A stretch of 64,000 bases of DNA from Streptomyces sp. ISL-100 (GTDB taxonomy: Bacteria; Actinomycetota; Actinomycetes; Streptomycetales; Streptomycetaceae), in NCBI RefSeq assembly GCF_018614615.1, contig NZ_JAGGOK010000071.1, forward strand, positions 27,747 through 91,746, given 5' to 3'. Under the pieces are notes generated by a model that ran no database searches, was not told where the DNA came from, and saw only the letters and a list, made by a program, of their open reading frames with translations. This document shows, piece after piece, positions 17,313 through 24,778 of the stretch. The first letter of the stretch is position 1. Each line of letters starts with the position of its first letter. Position numbers and translations under genes: made by a program.

Positions 17313-17664
17313 ATGCTGCGGGCTTTACCTGTACGGGCCGTGTGGCTCCCCTGTCGAGGGGGGCGGCACGGCCCGTGGGGTTTGCGGCGCGGGTGCGGGT
17401 GCGGGTGCGGGTGGCGGGTGGTGCGGGTTGCCTGCGGCGCTGTCCCCTGCCCGCCCCTTCCCGAGGCTGGGGGGCGGGCCCCAGGCCCCCGGGGACGCCC
17501 TTCGGGCGTGTCCTCAATCGCCGGACGGGCTCCTATGGAGCCCGTCCGGCGATTGAGGACGAGCAGCGCCGCAGGCACCCGTCACCCGAACTCGCGCCGC
17601 GTGAGGGACGCGTCACACCGATGCATGGTTCCGCCACGCACCCGCCCGCCCTATCGTCAAGGTC
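17313..17664. other. Intergenic region with GC repeats and hairpin
   Basis: 352 bases without a gene. They contain an imperfect run of GCGGGT hexamers (about 17386-17430) and the large perfect hairpin at 17510-17560. Confidence 0.6.
17510..17560. repeat. Streptomyces-type intergenic perfect inverted repeat
   Basis: Arms of 24 bp, perfectly complementary, with a TAT loop; the arm contains TCCTCAATCGCCGGACGGGC. This motif is a widespread intergenic palindrome in Streptomyces genomes. A degenerate relative lies near 21040-21090. It may terminate transcription, here after the malic enzyme gene. Confidence 0.75.
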
Positions 17665-18630
17665 ATGTTCGCTGCCTACGCCGCCCGCATCGACCGCGAC
17701 CACCCGCTCAACGGCCTTGAGCTGGGCGAGCGGCCCGCGCCCGAGGTGAAACCCGGCTGGACCACCGTCAAGGTCAGGGCCGCCTCCCTCAACCACCACG
17801 ACCTCTGGTCCCTGCGCGGGGTCGGCCTCGGCGAGGAGGCGCTGCCGATGATCCTCGGCTGCGACGCCGCCGGTATCGACGCCGACGGCAACGAGGTCGT
17901 CGTGCACTCCGTCATCGGCGAGACCGGCCACGGCGTCGGCCCGCGCGAGAAGCGGTCGATCCTGACCGAGAAGTACCAGGGCACCTTCGCCGAGCTGGTC
18001 ACCGTCCCGGCGTGGAACGTGCTGCCCAAGCCCAAGGAGCTGTCCTTCGCGGAGGCCGCGTGCCTGCCGACCGCCTGGCTCACGGCGTACCGGATGCTCT
18101 TCACGAACGCCGGCGTACGGCCCGGCGACTGCGTCCTCGTGCAGGGCGCCGGCGGCGGTGTCGCGACCGCCGCGATCGTGCTCGGCAAGGCGGCCGGTCT
18201 CAGGATGTACGCCACCAGCCGCGACGAGGCCAAGCGCAAGCGGGCCGTCGAGCTGGGCGCGGTGGAGGCGTTCGAGCCGGGCGCGCGGCTGCCGCAGCGC
18301 GTGGACGCGGTGATCGAGACCGTCGGCGCCGCCACCTGGTCGCACTCGGTGAAGTCGCTGCGCCCCGGCGGCACGCTGGTGATCTCGGGCGCGACGAGCG
18401 GCCCCAACCCGCCGTCCGCCGAGCTGAACCGGATCTTCTTCCTGGAGCTCAAGGTCGTCGGCTCGACGATGGGCTCCAAGGACGAGCTGGAGGACCTGCT
18501 CTCGTTCTGCGCGGCGACCGGCGTACGCCCGGTCATCGACGAGGTGCTGCCGCTGGACCGTGCCCGCGAGGGCTTCGAGCGGATGGCGGGCGGCGACCTT
18601 TTCGGAAAGATCGTGCTGACGGCCTCTTGA
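17665..18630 (+). CDS. Zinc-binding-type MDR alcohol dehydrogenase/quinone oxidoreductase
   Basis: 321 aa medium-chain dehydrogenase/reductase. The N-terminal GroES-like half shows VKVRAASLNHHDLWSLRG and ILGCDAAGI; the Rossmann half has VLVQGAGGGVATAAIVLGKAAGL. The cluster of structural-zinc cysteines is absent, so it resembles the zinc-free quinone oxidoreductase branch despite the family name. It uses NAD(P)H; substrate unknown. Confidence 0.85.
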   Translation: MFAAYAARIDRDHPLNGLELGERPAPEVKPGWTTVKVRAASLNHHDLWSLRGVGLGEEALPMILGCDAAGIDADGNEVVVHSVIGETGHGVGPREKRSILTEKYQGTFAELVTVPAWNVLPKPKELSFAEAACLPTAWLTAYRMLFTNAGVRPGDCVLVQGAGGGVATAAIVLGKAAGLRMYATSRDEAKRKRAVELGAVEAFEPGARLPQRVDAVIETVGAATWSHSVKSLRPGGTLVISGATSGPNPPSAELNRIFFLELKVVGSTMGSKDELEDLLSFCAATGVRPVIDEVLPLDRAREGFERMAGGDLFGKIVLTAS

Positions 18631-18692
18631 TGGTCCGTCAGTTCTGCTGATTGCCTCTCCGGTACGCGTCCACGTGTGCTGGAGAGGTGTCC

Positions 18693-20117
18693 ATGCGAAC
18701 GTTCAGAGGCATTGGTGCTTTCGTCTGTACGGTCGCGCTGGCAGCCGGGGTCCTGACCCCGGCCGCGAGCGCGAGGGAAGGCGCGGGCGGCATACCCCCC
18801 GGCATACCCCGGCTGACCGACGACCGGGGCCGCGTCCTGACCCTGCGCGGCTGGAACGTCGAGGACAAGGCGAACCGCGGCGACAAAGCGCTGTCCGCCA
18901 TCACCGAGCGGCATTTCCGCGACCTGAACGCCAACGGCTTCAACTTCGCCCGGCTGCTCGTCTTCTGGGACGACCTGGAGCCCCGCCGGGGGCAGTACAG
19001 CGCGGCGTACCTCCGCAAGATCGAGCGGATCCTGGACTGGGCCGAAACGTACGACATCCAGGTGCTGATCGACGCCCACCAGGATGTCTTCGGCCCGGCC
19101 TTCGGCCATCGCGGCATCCCGGAGTGGGCGACGCGCACCGACGGACTGCCGTTCACGCCGAACCCCGACGACTGGTTCTCCGAGTACTTCCAGCCGGCCG
19201 TGCAGCGCGCCTTCACCCACCTCTACGAGGACCCGGATCTGCGGCGTGCCCAGGCCGGCATGTGGCGGGTGCTCGCCGACCGGTTCGAGGACCATCCAGC
19301 CGTGCTCGGATACGACCTGATCAATGAGCCGATGGGCGAGCTGAGGGAGGGCGAGGACCTGCCCACCGCAGCACGCCGGATCGAGCGCGACCAGATCACC
19401 CCCATGCACAACCGCCTCGCGGACGCCGTACGTTCCGTCGACCACGACAACTGGGTGTTCGTCGAGCCGACGCCGATCGTGGGCGAGGGCGTGCCGACCG
19501 GCCTCGGGAAGATCAAGGACCCGAAGGTCGTGTACGCCCCGCACTTCTACAACACCGCGATGGAGGCGGGCGCCGACTACGACCCGGCGGCCGGCTGGAT
19601 CGAGTCGTACGAGGCGGCTGTCACGGCGTACCCCAAGGAGCACCGCGTGCCGGTGGTCGTGGGGGAGTGGGGCCCGCTCAACAACTCCCTCCCCAACATG
19701 GGCCGCTTCTACCGCGAGGCGCTGGCGTCCATGAACCGCTACAGCTCCGGCTGGGCGGGCTATGTGTGGTGTTACGGCGGTGGCTATTGCGCGGTGGACC
19801 AGGCAGGGAGGTTCCGTACGAACAAGGAGCAGACGGCGTCGCCGTACGCGTCCGCTGTCGCGGGCCGGGTGCGATCGGAGTCGTACGACCCGGCGACGCG
19901 GACCTACCGCCTCTCGTACGTCGCCTCCGGGCGCGGCGCCACCGAGCTGTCGCTGCCGTCGCGCGCCCGTGACTGGCGGGTGGCGGTCGACGGGGCGGCG
20001 TGGGTGGTCGGCGGTCGGGTTCATGCCCGGCCGGGGGCGCGGATATCGGTGACGGTCGGTCCGGCTCCCTCCGTGTCAACTGCGGTTGACGGTCCCGGGT
20101 TCGTCAATGTAGGTTGA
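18693..20117 (+). CDS. Secreted GH5 glycoside hydrolase (endoglycoceramidase-like)
   Basis: 474 aa from ATG 18693 with GGAGAGG upstream; an upstream in-frame codon adds 14 unlikely residues. Signal peptide to about residue 28 (AASA). The GH5 TIM barrel has the NGFNFARLLVFWDDLEP strand, VLIDAHQD, acid/base Glu in YDLINEPMGE and nucleophile Glu in VVVGEWGPL. A C-terminal beta-domain (ELSLPSRARDWRVAVDG) resembles that of endoglycoceramidases, which release glycan from glycolipids. The exact substrate is inferred. Confidence 0.88.
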   Translation: MRTFRGIGAFVCTVALAAGVLTPAASAREGAGGIPPGIPRLTDDRGRVLTLRGWNVEDKANRGDKALSAITERHFRDLNANGFNFARLLVFWDDLEPRRGQYSAAYLRKIERILDWAETYDIQVLIDAHQDVFGPAFGHRGIPEWATRTDGLPFTPNPDDWFSEYFQPAVQRAFTHLYEDPDLRRAQAGMWRVLADRFEDHPAVLGYDLINEPMGELREGEDLPTAARRIERDQITPMHNRLADAVRSVDHDNWVFVEPTPIVGEGVPTGLGKIKDPKVVYAPHFYNTAMEAGADYDPAAGWIESYEAAVTAYPKEHRVPVVVGEWGPLNNSLPNMGRFYREALASMNRYSSGWAGYVWCYGGGYCAVDQAGRFRTNKEQTASPYASAVAGRVRSESYDPATRTYRLSYVASGRGATELSLPSRARDWRVAVDGAAWVVGGRVHARPGARISVTVGPAPSVSTAVDGPGFVNVG

Positions 20118-20122
20118 CAGGC

Positions 20123-20332
20123 ATGACCGATGCAACGGATCTCGCCGAGCGCGCGGGTGATCGCGACCCCCGGGTCGGGCTGCGCGCTGTTGTCGCCCTG
20201 CGGCGGCTGCTGGAGCAGCTCGAAGCCGTGCAGGTGAGGAGCGCCCGCGCTCAGGGCTGGTCGTGGCAGGAGATCGCGGCCGAACTGGGCGTCAGTCGGC
20301 AGGCCGTCCACAAGAAGTACGGGAGGCGTTGA
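20123..20332 (+). CDS. Small HTH DNA-binding protein
   Basis: 69 aa from ATG 20123; an in-frame TTG 9 nt upstream is also possible. Helices QVRSARAQGWSWQEIAAELG and VSRQAVHKKYGRR form a sigma-region-4/MerR-like helix-turn-helix with nothing else attached. Its stop overlaps the start of the Clp N-domain gene (TGATG), so the two are co-translated, suggesting it regulates or works with that protein. Confidence 0.8.
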   Translation: MTDATDLAERAGDRDPRVGLRAVVALRRLLEQLEAVQVRSARAQGWSWQEIAAELGVSRQAVHKKYGRR

Positions 20333-20901
20333 TGTTCGAGCGGTTCACGAAGAGTGCCCGGGGTGTGGTGAAGGGCGCGGTCGTCCAGGCGGAACGGGCG
20401 GACGCGGACTCGGTCACCGAGGAGCACCTGCTGCTGGCCCTGCTGGACCAGGAGGGCACGCGCTCGTCCTTCGCGTTCGCGTCGCTGGGGATCGCCGGGC
20501 GACGGGACGCGGTGGCGGGTGCGCTGGCCGACGCGCGGCGCCGGGGTGGCCTGTCGAAGGCGGACCAGGAGGCGCTCGCCGGTATCGGCATCGACGTCGC
20601 GGAGATCGTGTCGAAGGTCGAGCAGGCTCACGGCGAGGGCGCGATGCAGTCCGGCCGCGGCGCCCGGCGCGGTGTGCTGACGGGGCACCGCCCGTTCACG
20701 CCGCAGGCGAAGGCGGTACTGGAGAAGTCTCTGCGGGTCGCGCTGGGGCGCGGCGACCGGCACATCGGCGACGAACACCTGCTGCTGGCGCTGGTCGCGC
20801 AGCCGGGTGCGGTGGCCGATGTACTGGCGGAGTACGGCGCGACGTACGGGGCGGTGGAGCGGGGGCTGTTCGGGGGCGGCGGCGAGGCCGAGGTGGGGTG
20901 A
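20332..20901 (+). CDS. Stand-alone Clp N-terminal domain protein
   Basis: 189 aa from ATG 20332. It has two ClpN repeats: FERFTKSARGVVKGAV with EEHLLLALL (residues 1-70), and FTPQAKAVLEKSLRVAL with GDEHLLLALV (residues about 120-180). There are no AAA+ modules. Such orphan ClpN proteins in actinobacteria are thought to bind substrates or modulate ClpC; this is inference. It is coupled to the small HTH gene. Confidence 0.85.
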   Translation: MFERFTKSARGVVKGAVVQAERADADSVTEEHLLLALLDQEGTRSSFAFASLGIAGRRDAVAGALADARRRGGLSKADQEALAGIGIDVAEIVSKVEQAHGEGAMQSGRGARRGVLTGHRPFTPQAKAVLEKSLRVALGRGDRHIGDEHLLLALVAQPGAVADVLAEYGATYGAVERGLFGGGGEAEVG

Positions 20902-21096
20902 CGGGGCGCGGGCCTGGGTGGGGTCGCGGGTGCGGGTGGGCGGGGTGCGGGCTGCCTGCGGCGCTGTCCCCTGCCCGCCCCTTCCCGCTGTGACATGTTG
21001 CGGCTCCGCGTGAGGGGCGCTGCCGCAGACCTCACTCCTCAAAACGCCGGAGGGGCTGGATGGTGCGGCCGAATCCAGCCCGTCCGGGGTCTGGGG

Positions 21097-22086
21097 CTAC
21101 GCCTTCGGGCCGCGCAGCAGTGCGCCGATGTGGGCCGCTGCCGTCGACAGGTGGTGGCGGGCCTCGCGGAGTTCGTGCTCCGTTACGCCGTGGTCCCGGG
21201 CCGCGTCGCGGATGTCGTCGCGGAAGCGGTCCAGCAGGCGGTCCAGGTCGCGGGCCGGGTCGCCGGACGGGGGCTCCTGGGCCCACGCGGGCTCGGGGGG
21301 TGTGTCCGCGCGCTCGACCTTGACCTCGACGTCGGCCGGCTCCTGCGGAGGCGCCGCCGGACGGCCGAAGAAGCCGAACTCCTTGGTGACCTCGGCGAGG
21401 CCCTCGCGTACCCCCTTCGGCCAGTCGCCCCGCGCGAAGTGGTCCTGTACCTGCTGCGCGATCCGCTGCATCTGCTCGCGCGCCTTCTCCTGCGCCTTCT
21501 CCTGGGCCTCCTTGGCCTGGCGGCGCGCCTGTTGCGCGTCCTCGCGGGCGCGGCGGCTCTCGTCCTTCGCCCGGCGCGCCTGCTCCTTCCACTCCTGCTT
21601 GGCCTTGCGCAGCTCCTCCTTCGCCACGTTCCATGCCTCGCTGTCGCCGAACACGCTCTCCCAGTCGCCGCCCCCGGGCTGCGACGGTGCGGCCTTGTGG
21701 CGGGTCTCGCTCGCCGCGGCCCGCATCTCGCGGCGCAGGTTGCCCGCCGCGCCGCGTACGTCGTCGCGGATCTCGGCGGCCAGTTCGGAGACCGACTCGC
21801 GGATCTCCAGCTCCAGGTCGGCCAGTTCGCCGCCGCGCCCCGCCAGTTCGGCGCGGCCCGCGTCGGTGATCGAGTAGACCTTGCGGCCGCCCTCGGTGGC
21901 GTGCGTGACCAGGCCCTCGGCCTCCAGTTTGGCGAGGCGCGGGTAGACGGTGCCGGCGGACGGGGCGTACAGGCCCTGGAAACGCTCCTCCAGGAGGCGG
22001 ATCACTTCGTACCCGTGGCGCGGCGCCTCGTCGAGCAGCTTGAGGAGGTACAGGCGCAGACGGCCGTGGGCGAATACGGGGGGCAT
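21097..22086 (-). CDS. PadR-family transcriptional regulator with coiled-coil extension
   Basis: 329 aa. The N-terminal winged helix (residues 1-70) is PadR-type: RLYLLKLLDEAPRHGYEVIR, YAPSAGTVYPRLAKLEAEGLV and GRKVYSIT. Beyond it is a long charged coiled coil rich in KAKQEWKEQARRAK/AQQARRQAKEAQEKA repeats (about residues 160-225), unusual for PadR. Its start is 1 nt after the stop of the DUF4097 gene, so the pair forms an operon. It likely represses that operon through the CGATATATCG palindrome upstream. Confidence 0.88.
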   Translation of the reverse strand: MPPVFAHGRLRLYLLKLLDEAPRHGYEVIRLLEERFQGLYAPSAGTVYPRLAKLEAEGLVTHATEGGRKVYSITDAGRAELAGRGGELADLELEIRESVSELAAEIRDDVRGAAGNLRREMRAAASETRHKAAPSQPGGGDWESVFGDSEAWNVAKEELRKAKQEWKEQARRAKDESRRAREDAQQARRQAKEAQEKAQEKAREQMQRIAQQVQDHFARGDWPKGVREGLAEVTKEFGFFGRPAAPPQEPADVEVKVERADTPPEPAWAQEPPSGDPARDLDRLLDRFRDDIRDAARDHGVTEHELREARHHLSTAAAHIGALLRGPKA

Positions 22087-22087
22087 G

Positions 22088-22963
22088 TCAGAGCACCTTC
22101 TTGTTGGCGTCGGTCGCGGTGCCGGCGTCGGCCTCGTACAGGTCTTCGTCGGCCGCCGGGCGGCGCAGCAGGGCGATGGAGCCGGAGACGGTCGTCGCGC
22201 GCAGCCGCCCGTTGCCGGCCCCCAGCGTGCCCGTGATCCTCTTCGCCCCCCACTGGCCGCTGACCCGCAGGTCCTCGAACGCGTTGGAGACGGAGCCGCT
22301 CGCCGTGTTGGCCTCGACCGTCGCGTCGGCCGGGTGCGGCAGCCGGATGGCGACCTCTCCGGAGACCGAGGTGAGGGCGATGTCGGTGGGCTTCCCGGCC
22401 GGGTCCACGTCGACGACCATGTCGCCGCTGACCGAGTCGGCCCGTACGGAGGATCCCGAACCGTCGACCACCGTCAGGTCTCCGGAGACCGAGTGGAAGC
22501 GGAGGTCGCCGGTGACGCCCTGGGCCTCCACGCTCCCCGCGACGGTGTCGGCGCGGACGGCGCCGGAGAGGCCGACGAGGGTGGTGTCGCCGGTGATGCC
22601 GCGTACGTCCGTACGTCCGCGGATCCCGGAGACGACGGCGCCGGCGCCGATCACGCCGACCTCGACGGAGCAGTCCACGGGGACGGCCAGGGAGACGACC
22701 GCGCTGCGGTGCCGGCCCTTGGGATCGAGCCACTTGAGGAAGCCCTTCCAGGGCAGGTCCTCGTACGCGACGGTGAGAGTGCCGTCCTTGTGGGTCACGG
22801 TCAGTGGCGGGCCGTCGATCGCGGAGACTTCGAGGCGGGCGGGACCTTCCTCGATGCCGACGACATTCACTGTCCCGTTGACGATGCGCACGTTGAGCGC
22901 GGTCACCGGGTCCTCGAAGGTGAGCTTCCGCGGCTCCGCGACCGCCCATGTCGGCTCTGTCAT
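22088..22963 (-). CDS. DUF4097 beta-strand repeat protein (putative adhesin fold)
   Basis: 291 aa from ATG 22963, with GGGAGG upstream. The body is a series of short beta-strand repeats of the DUF4097 type, recognisable by VSGDLTVVDGSGSSVRADSV, VSGDMVVDVD and VSGEVAIRLP units. No signal peptide or TM segment is seen, so it is cytoplasmic as read. Function is unknown, but such genes are typically paired with PadR or other transcription factors, as here. Confidence 0.87.
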   Translation of the reverse strand: MTEPTWAVAEPRKLTFEDPVTALNVRIVNGTVNVVGIEEGPARLEVSAIDGPPLTVTHKDGTLTVAYEDLPWKGFLKWLDPKGRHRSAVVSLAVPVDCSVEVGVIGAGAVVSGIRGRTDVRGITGDTTLVGLSGAVRADTVAGSVEAQGVTGDLRFHSVSGDLTVVDGSGSSVRADSVSGDMVVDVDPAGKPTDIALTSVSGEVAIRLPHPADATVEANTASGSVSNAFEDLRVSGQWGAKRITGTLGAGNGRLRATTVSGSIALLRRPAADEDLYEADAGTATDANKKVL

Positions 22964-22997
22964 GTGGTCCTCCCCGATCTGGCCGGTCCGACGCAAC

Positions 22998-23029
22998 ATA
23001 TCGCGTCTATCGCTAAACACGATATATCG
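22998..23029. promoter_or_regulatory. Probable PadR operator/promoter
   Basis: A perfect palindrome CGATATATCG (23020-23029) and a related half site ATATCGCG (22998-23005) lie 35-66 nt upstream of the DUF4097 start, in an unusually AT-rich patch. PadR regulators typically bind ATAT-containing inverted repeats, so autoregulation by the downstream PadR gene is likely. Confidence 0.65.
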
Positions 23030-23115
23030 CGGCTGGGGGAAGTCAAGACGGGGTTGTGGCGCGAGCGGCCCACTCGTACGCGCCATATGCGGGCAAAGTG
23101 CCCTAGCGTGAGGGC

Positions 23116-23943
23116 ATGAACGCGACATCCGGTCCCGGACCCGTCGGGGCGCTGCTGCTGTGCGGGGCCGAGCCCGAGGCGGTACGGCCCGCGGCGCATC
23201 TGCTGCGCGAACGGCTGCTGCTGTCACCGGCCGGTGGCTCCGCTGATGGCTGGAGCGTGGTCGTACCCGAGGGCAAACCATGGCTGGACGGCGGCGAACC
23301 GGTAGACCGCGTCCTGGCGGGCTGGGCCACGGCGCTCGCCGTCGGCGTCACCTGGCCGGTTCTCGCCCTCTGGTGGGACGCCGACCGGGCCGGCTTCACG
23401 CTCGCTTCGGGCTTCCGGCGGCAGGTCGGCTACGAATGGCTGGCGGACGGGACGCCGGTGGGGGAGGACGAGGCGATGCGCACGTTCGCGGCGCGGCTCG
23501 GGCTCGACCCCGTACTCGATATGGATTCCCTCGCGGCGCTCACCCGCCCCGACCCCGACGCGGACGGCAGGGCCCGGCTGCTCGGCCTGATCGCGGTCCT
23601 GTCCCGCCTGGGCCTCGCGCTCCCCCCGGGCCTGACGCCCGGCGAACCGGCCGACCGGCTGCGGGAGGCGGCGCGGGTGCAGCCGGGCACGGAGTCGGTC
23701 GAGTGGTCGGGCTGGCGCGACGCCGTGCGCGCGGAGCTCGACGTGGTCGAGAGCGGGCCCGTCGGCCCCTGGGTACGCGGGCCGAGGGCCCGCCTGCTGA
23801 GCGGGGCCCAGCTGGCGGCCGGCGTCTCGCTCGCCCTGTGGGGACTGCGGCGGCGCAGCGGCGGCTGGGCGTTCGCGGGCGGCGTGCTGGTGGCGCAGGG
23901 GGCGCTCGGTCTGGCGTACGACCGGCTGCGCGCCCGCGCCTGA
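23116..23943 (+). CDS. Conserved Streptomyces hypothetical protein
   Basis: 275 aa with no domain I can name. The middle contains a WATALAVGVTWPVLALWWDADRAG stretch split by charged residues and a region rich in Arg/Leu. Near the C-terminus a hydrophobic segment (SGAQLAAGVSLALWGL, then GWAFAGGVLVAQGALGLAY) could be one or two membrane helices. It is divergent from the DUF4097-PadR operon. Function unknown. Confidence 0.7.
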   Translation: MNATSGPGPVGALLLCGAEPEAVRPAAHLLRERLLLSPAGGSADGWSVVVPEGKPWLDGGEPVDRVLAGWATALAVGVTWPVLALWWDADRAGFTLASGFRRQVGYEWLADGTPVGEDEAMRTFAARLGLDPVLDMDSLAALTRPDPDADGRARLLGLIAVLSRLGLALPPGLTPGEPADRLREAARVQPGTESVEWSGWRDAVRAELDVVESGPVGPWVRGPRARLLSGAQLAAGVSLALWGLRRRSGGWAFAGGVLVAQGALGLAYDRLRARA

Positions 23944-24000
23944 CGCGGAGGCCGGGCCGCGACCGCGAGCGTGCGCCCGTGATGCGCCGCCGTGCCCCTC

Positions 24001-24186
24001 CTACTCCGCGTCGTCCTCGTCGTCGTCCAGGCGGGCCAACCAGGTCGCGAGCCGCTCGACCGGAACCTCGAAGTCCGGGTTGAGGTCGACGAACGTACGC
24101 AGCTGCTCGGCGAGCCACTCGAACGTGACTTCCTCCTCGCCGCGCCGCTTCTCCAGCTCCTCGATACCGCGATCGGTGAAGTACAA
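24001..24186 (-). CDS. DUF6104 family small protein, TTG start
   Basis: 61 aa. The start is TTG 24186, with GGAG 9 nt upstream; this gives the family N-terminus xYFTDRGIEELEKRRGEEEV. It continues TFEWLAEQLRTFVDLNPDF and ends in an Asp/Glu run. It is a compact, conserved actinobacterial protein of unknown function. It marks the left border of the conflict-type island that begins at 24337. Confidence 0.8.
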   Translation of the reverse strand: MYFTDRGIEELEKRRGEEEVTFEWLAEQLRTFVDLNPDFEVPVERLATWLARLDDDEDDAE

Positions 24187-24336
24187 GGTGTTGCTCCGTG
24201 GGTGGGACAGGGGTCGGACAGGGGGTGGACAGCGGTTGTTCCAAGCCAGGATAGGCACTGATCCCGGAGTCCCTCGCGCTCGTACCCTGCAGCGATTAAC
24301 CTTCACCATTCATCGCGTGGGGGAGCGGGGGACGCT

Positions 24337-24771
24337 GTGGCCAATGGGATCGCACAGGTTCGGCTCGACGACGGGACCGTCGTCTGGGCGCGTGTCAGCG
24401 AGGCGCAGGAGCTCGACCGGGGCGGCGGTTACCGGGACACCGGGATCGGTGACCGGGTCGTTTCCATGGCGGGTGGACTGACCGATGTCGTACAGGGTGT
24501 GGTGCGGTCGCTGCGCGCGGGGTTGCAGCCCGCCGCCCCCGTCGAAGTCGCCGTCACCTTCGGTATCGAGCTGTCCGCCCAGGCCGGCAAGGTGATCGGG
24601 GTTCTCGCGGACGGCGGCGGCAAGGCCTCCGTTTCGGTGTCGCTGACGTGGACGGAACCGGTCGCGGATCCGGTCGTGGATCCGGCAGTGGATCCGGGGG
24701 CGCAACCCGTCGCGGATCCTGCCGCCGGGCCGGGCCCCGCGCCCGGATCGTCGGCCCGCGGCACGTTATGA
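24337..24771 (+). CDS. Trypsin-co-occurring domain (Trypco1 / CU044_2847 family) protein
   Basis: 144 aa, GTG start. The domain spans roughly residues 5-105: AQVRLDDGTVVWARVSE strand, a central helix VVQGVVRSLRAGL and the final PVEVAVTFGIELSAQAGKVIG region followed by a SVSLTW strand. These domains are known by comparative genomics to occur beside trypsin-like proteases in NTPase-centred conflict systems, as here: the protease gene begins 7 nt later. The last 35 residues are a low-complexity xVDPx repeat encoded by GGATCCGG units. It probably modulates or is a partner of the protease. Confidence 0.78.
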   Translation: MANGIAQVRLDDGTVVWARVSEAQELDRGGGYRDTGIGDRVVSMAGGLTDVVQGVVRSLRAGLQPAAPVEVAVTFGIELSAQAGKVIGVLADGGGKASVSVSLTWTEPVADPVVDPAVDPGAQPVADPAAGPGPAPGSSARGTL

Positions 24772-24778
24772 GCGCGCC

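Noticed and set aside
17386..17430. GCGGGT run as a possible minisatellite or CRISPR-like repeat
   Set aside because: It is a short imperfect low-complexity tract without spacers or nearby cas genes.
17676..20024. Long minus-strand frame across the oxidoreductase and GH5 genes
   Set aside because: It spans two well-supported plus-strand genes and their gap with no conserved motifs; a shadow.
24661..24722. GGATCCGG repeats as a regulatory array
   Set aside because: They are in frame inside the Trypco1 gene and encode a DP-rich tail.
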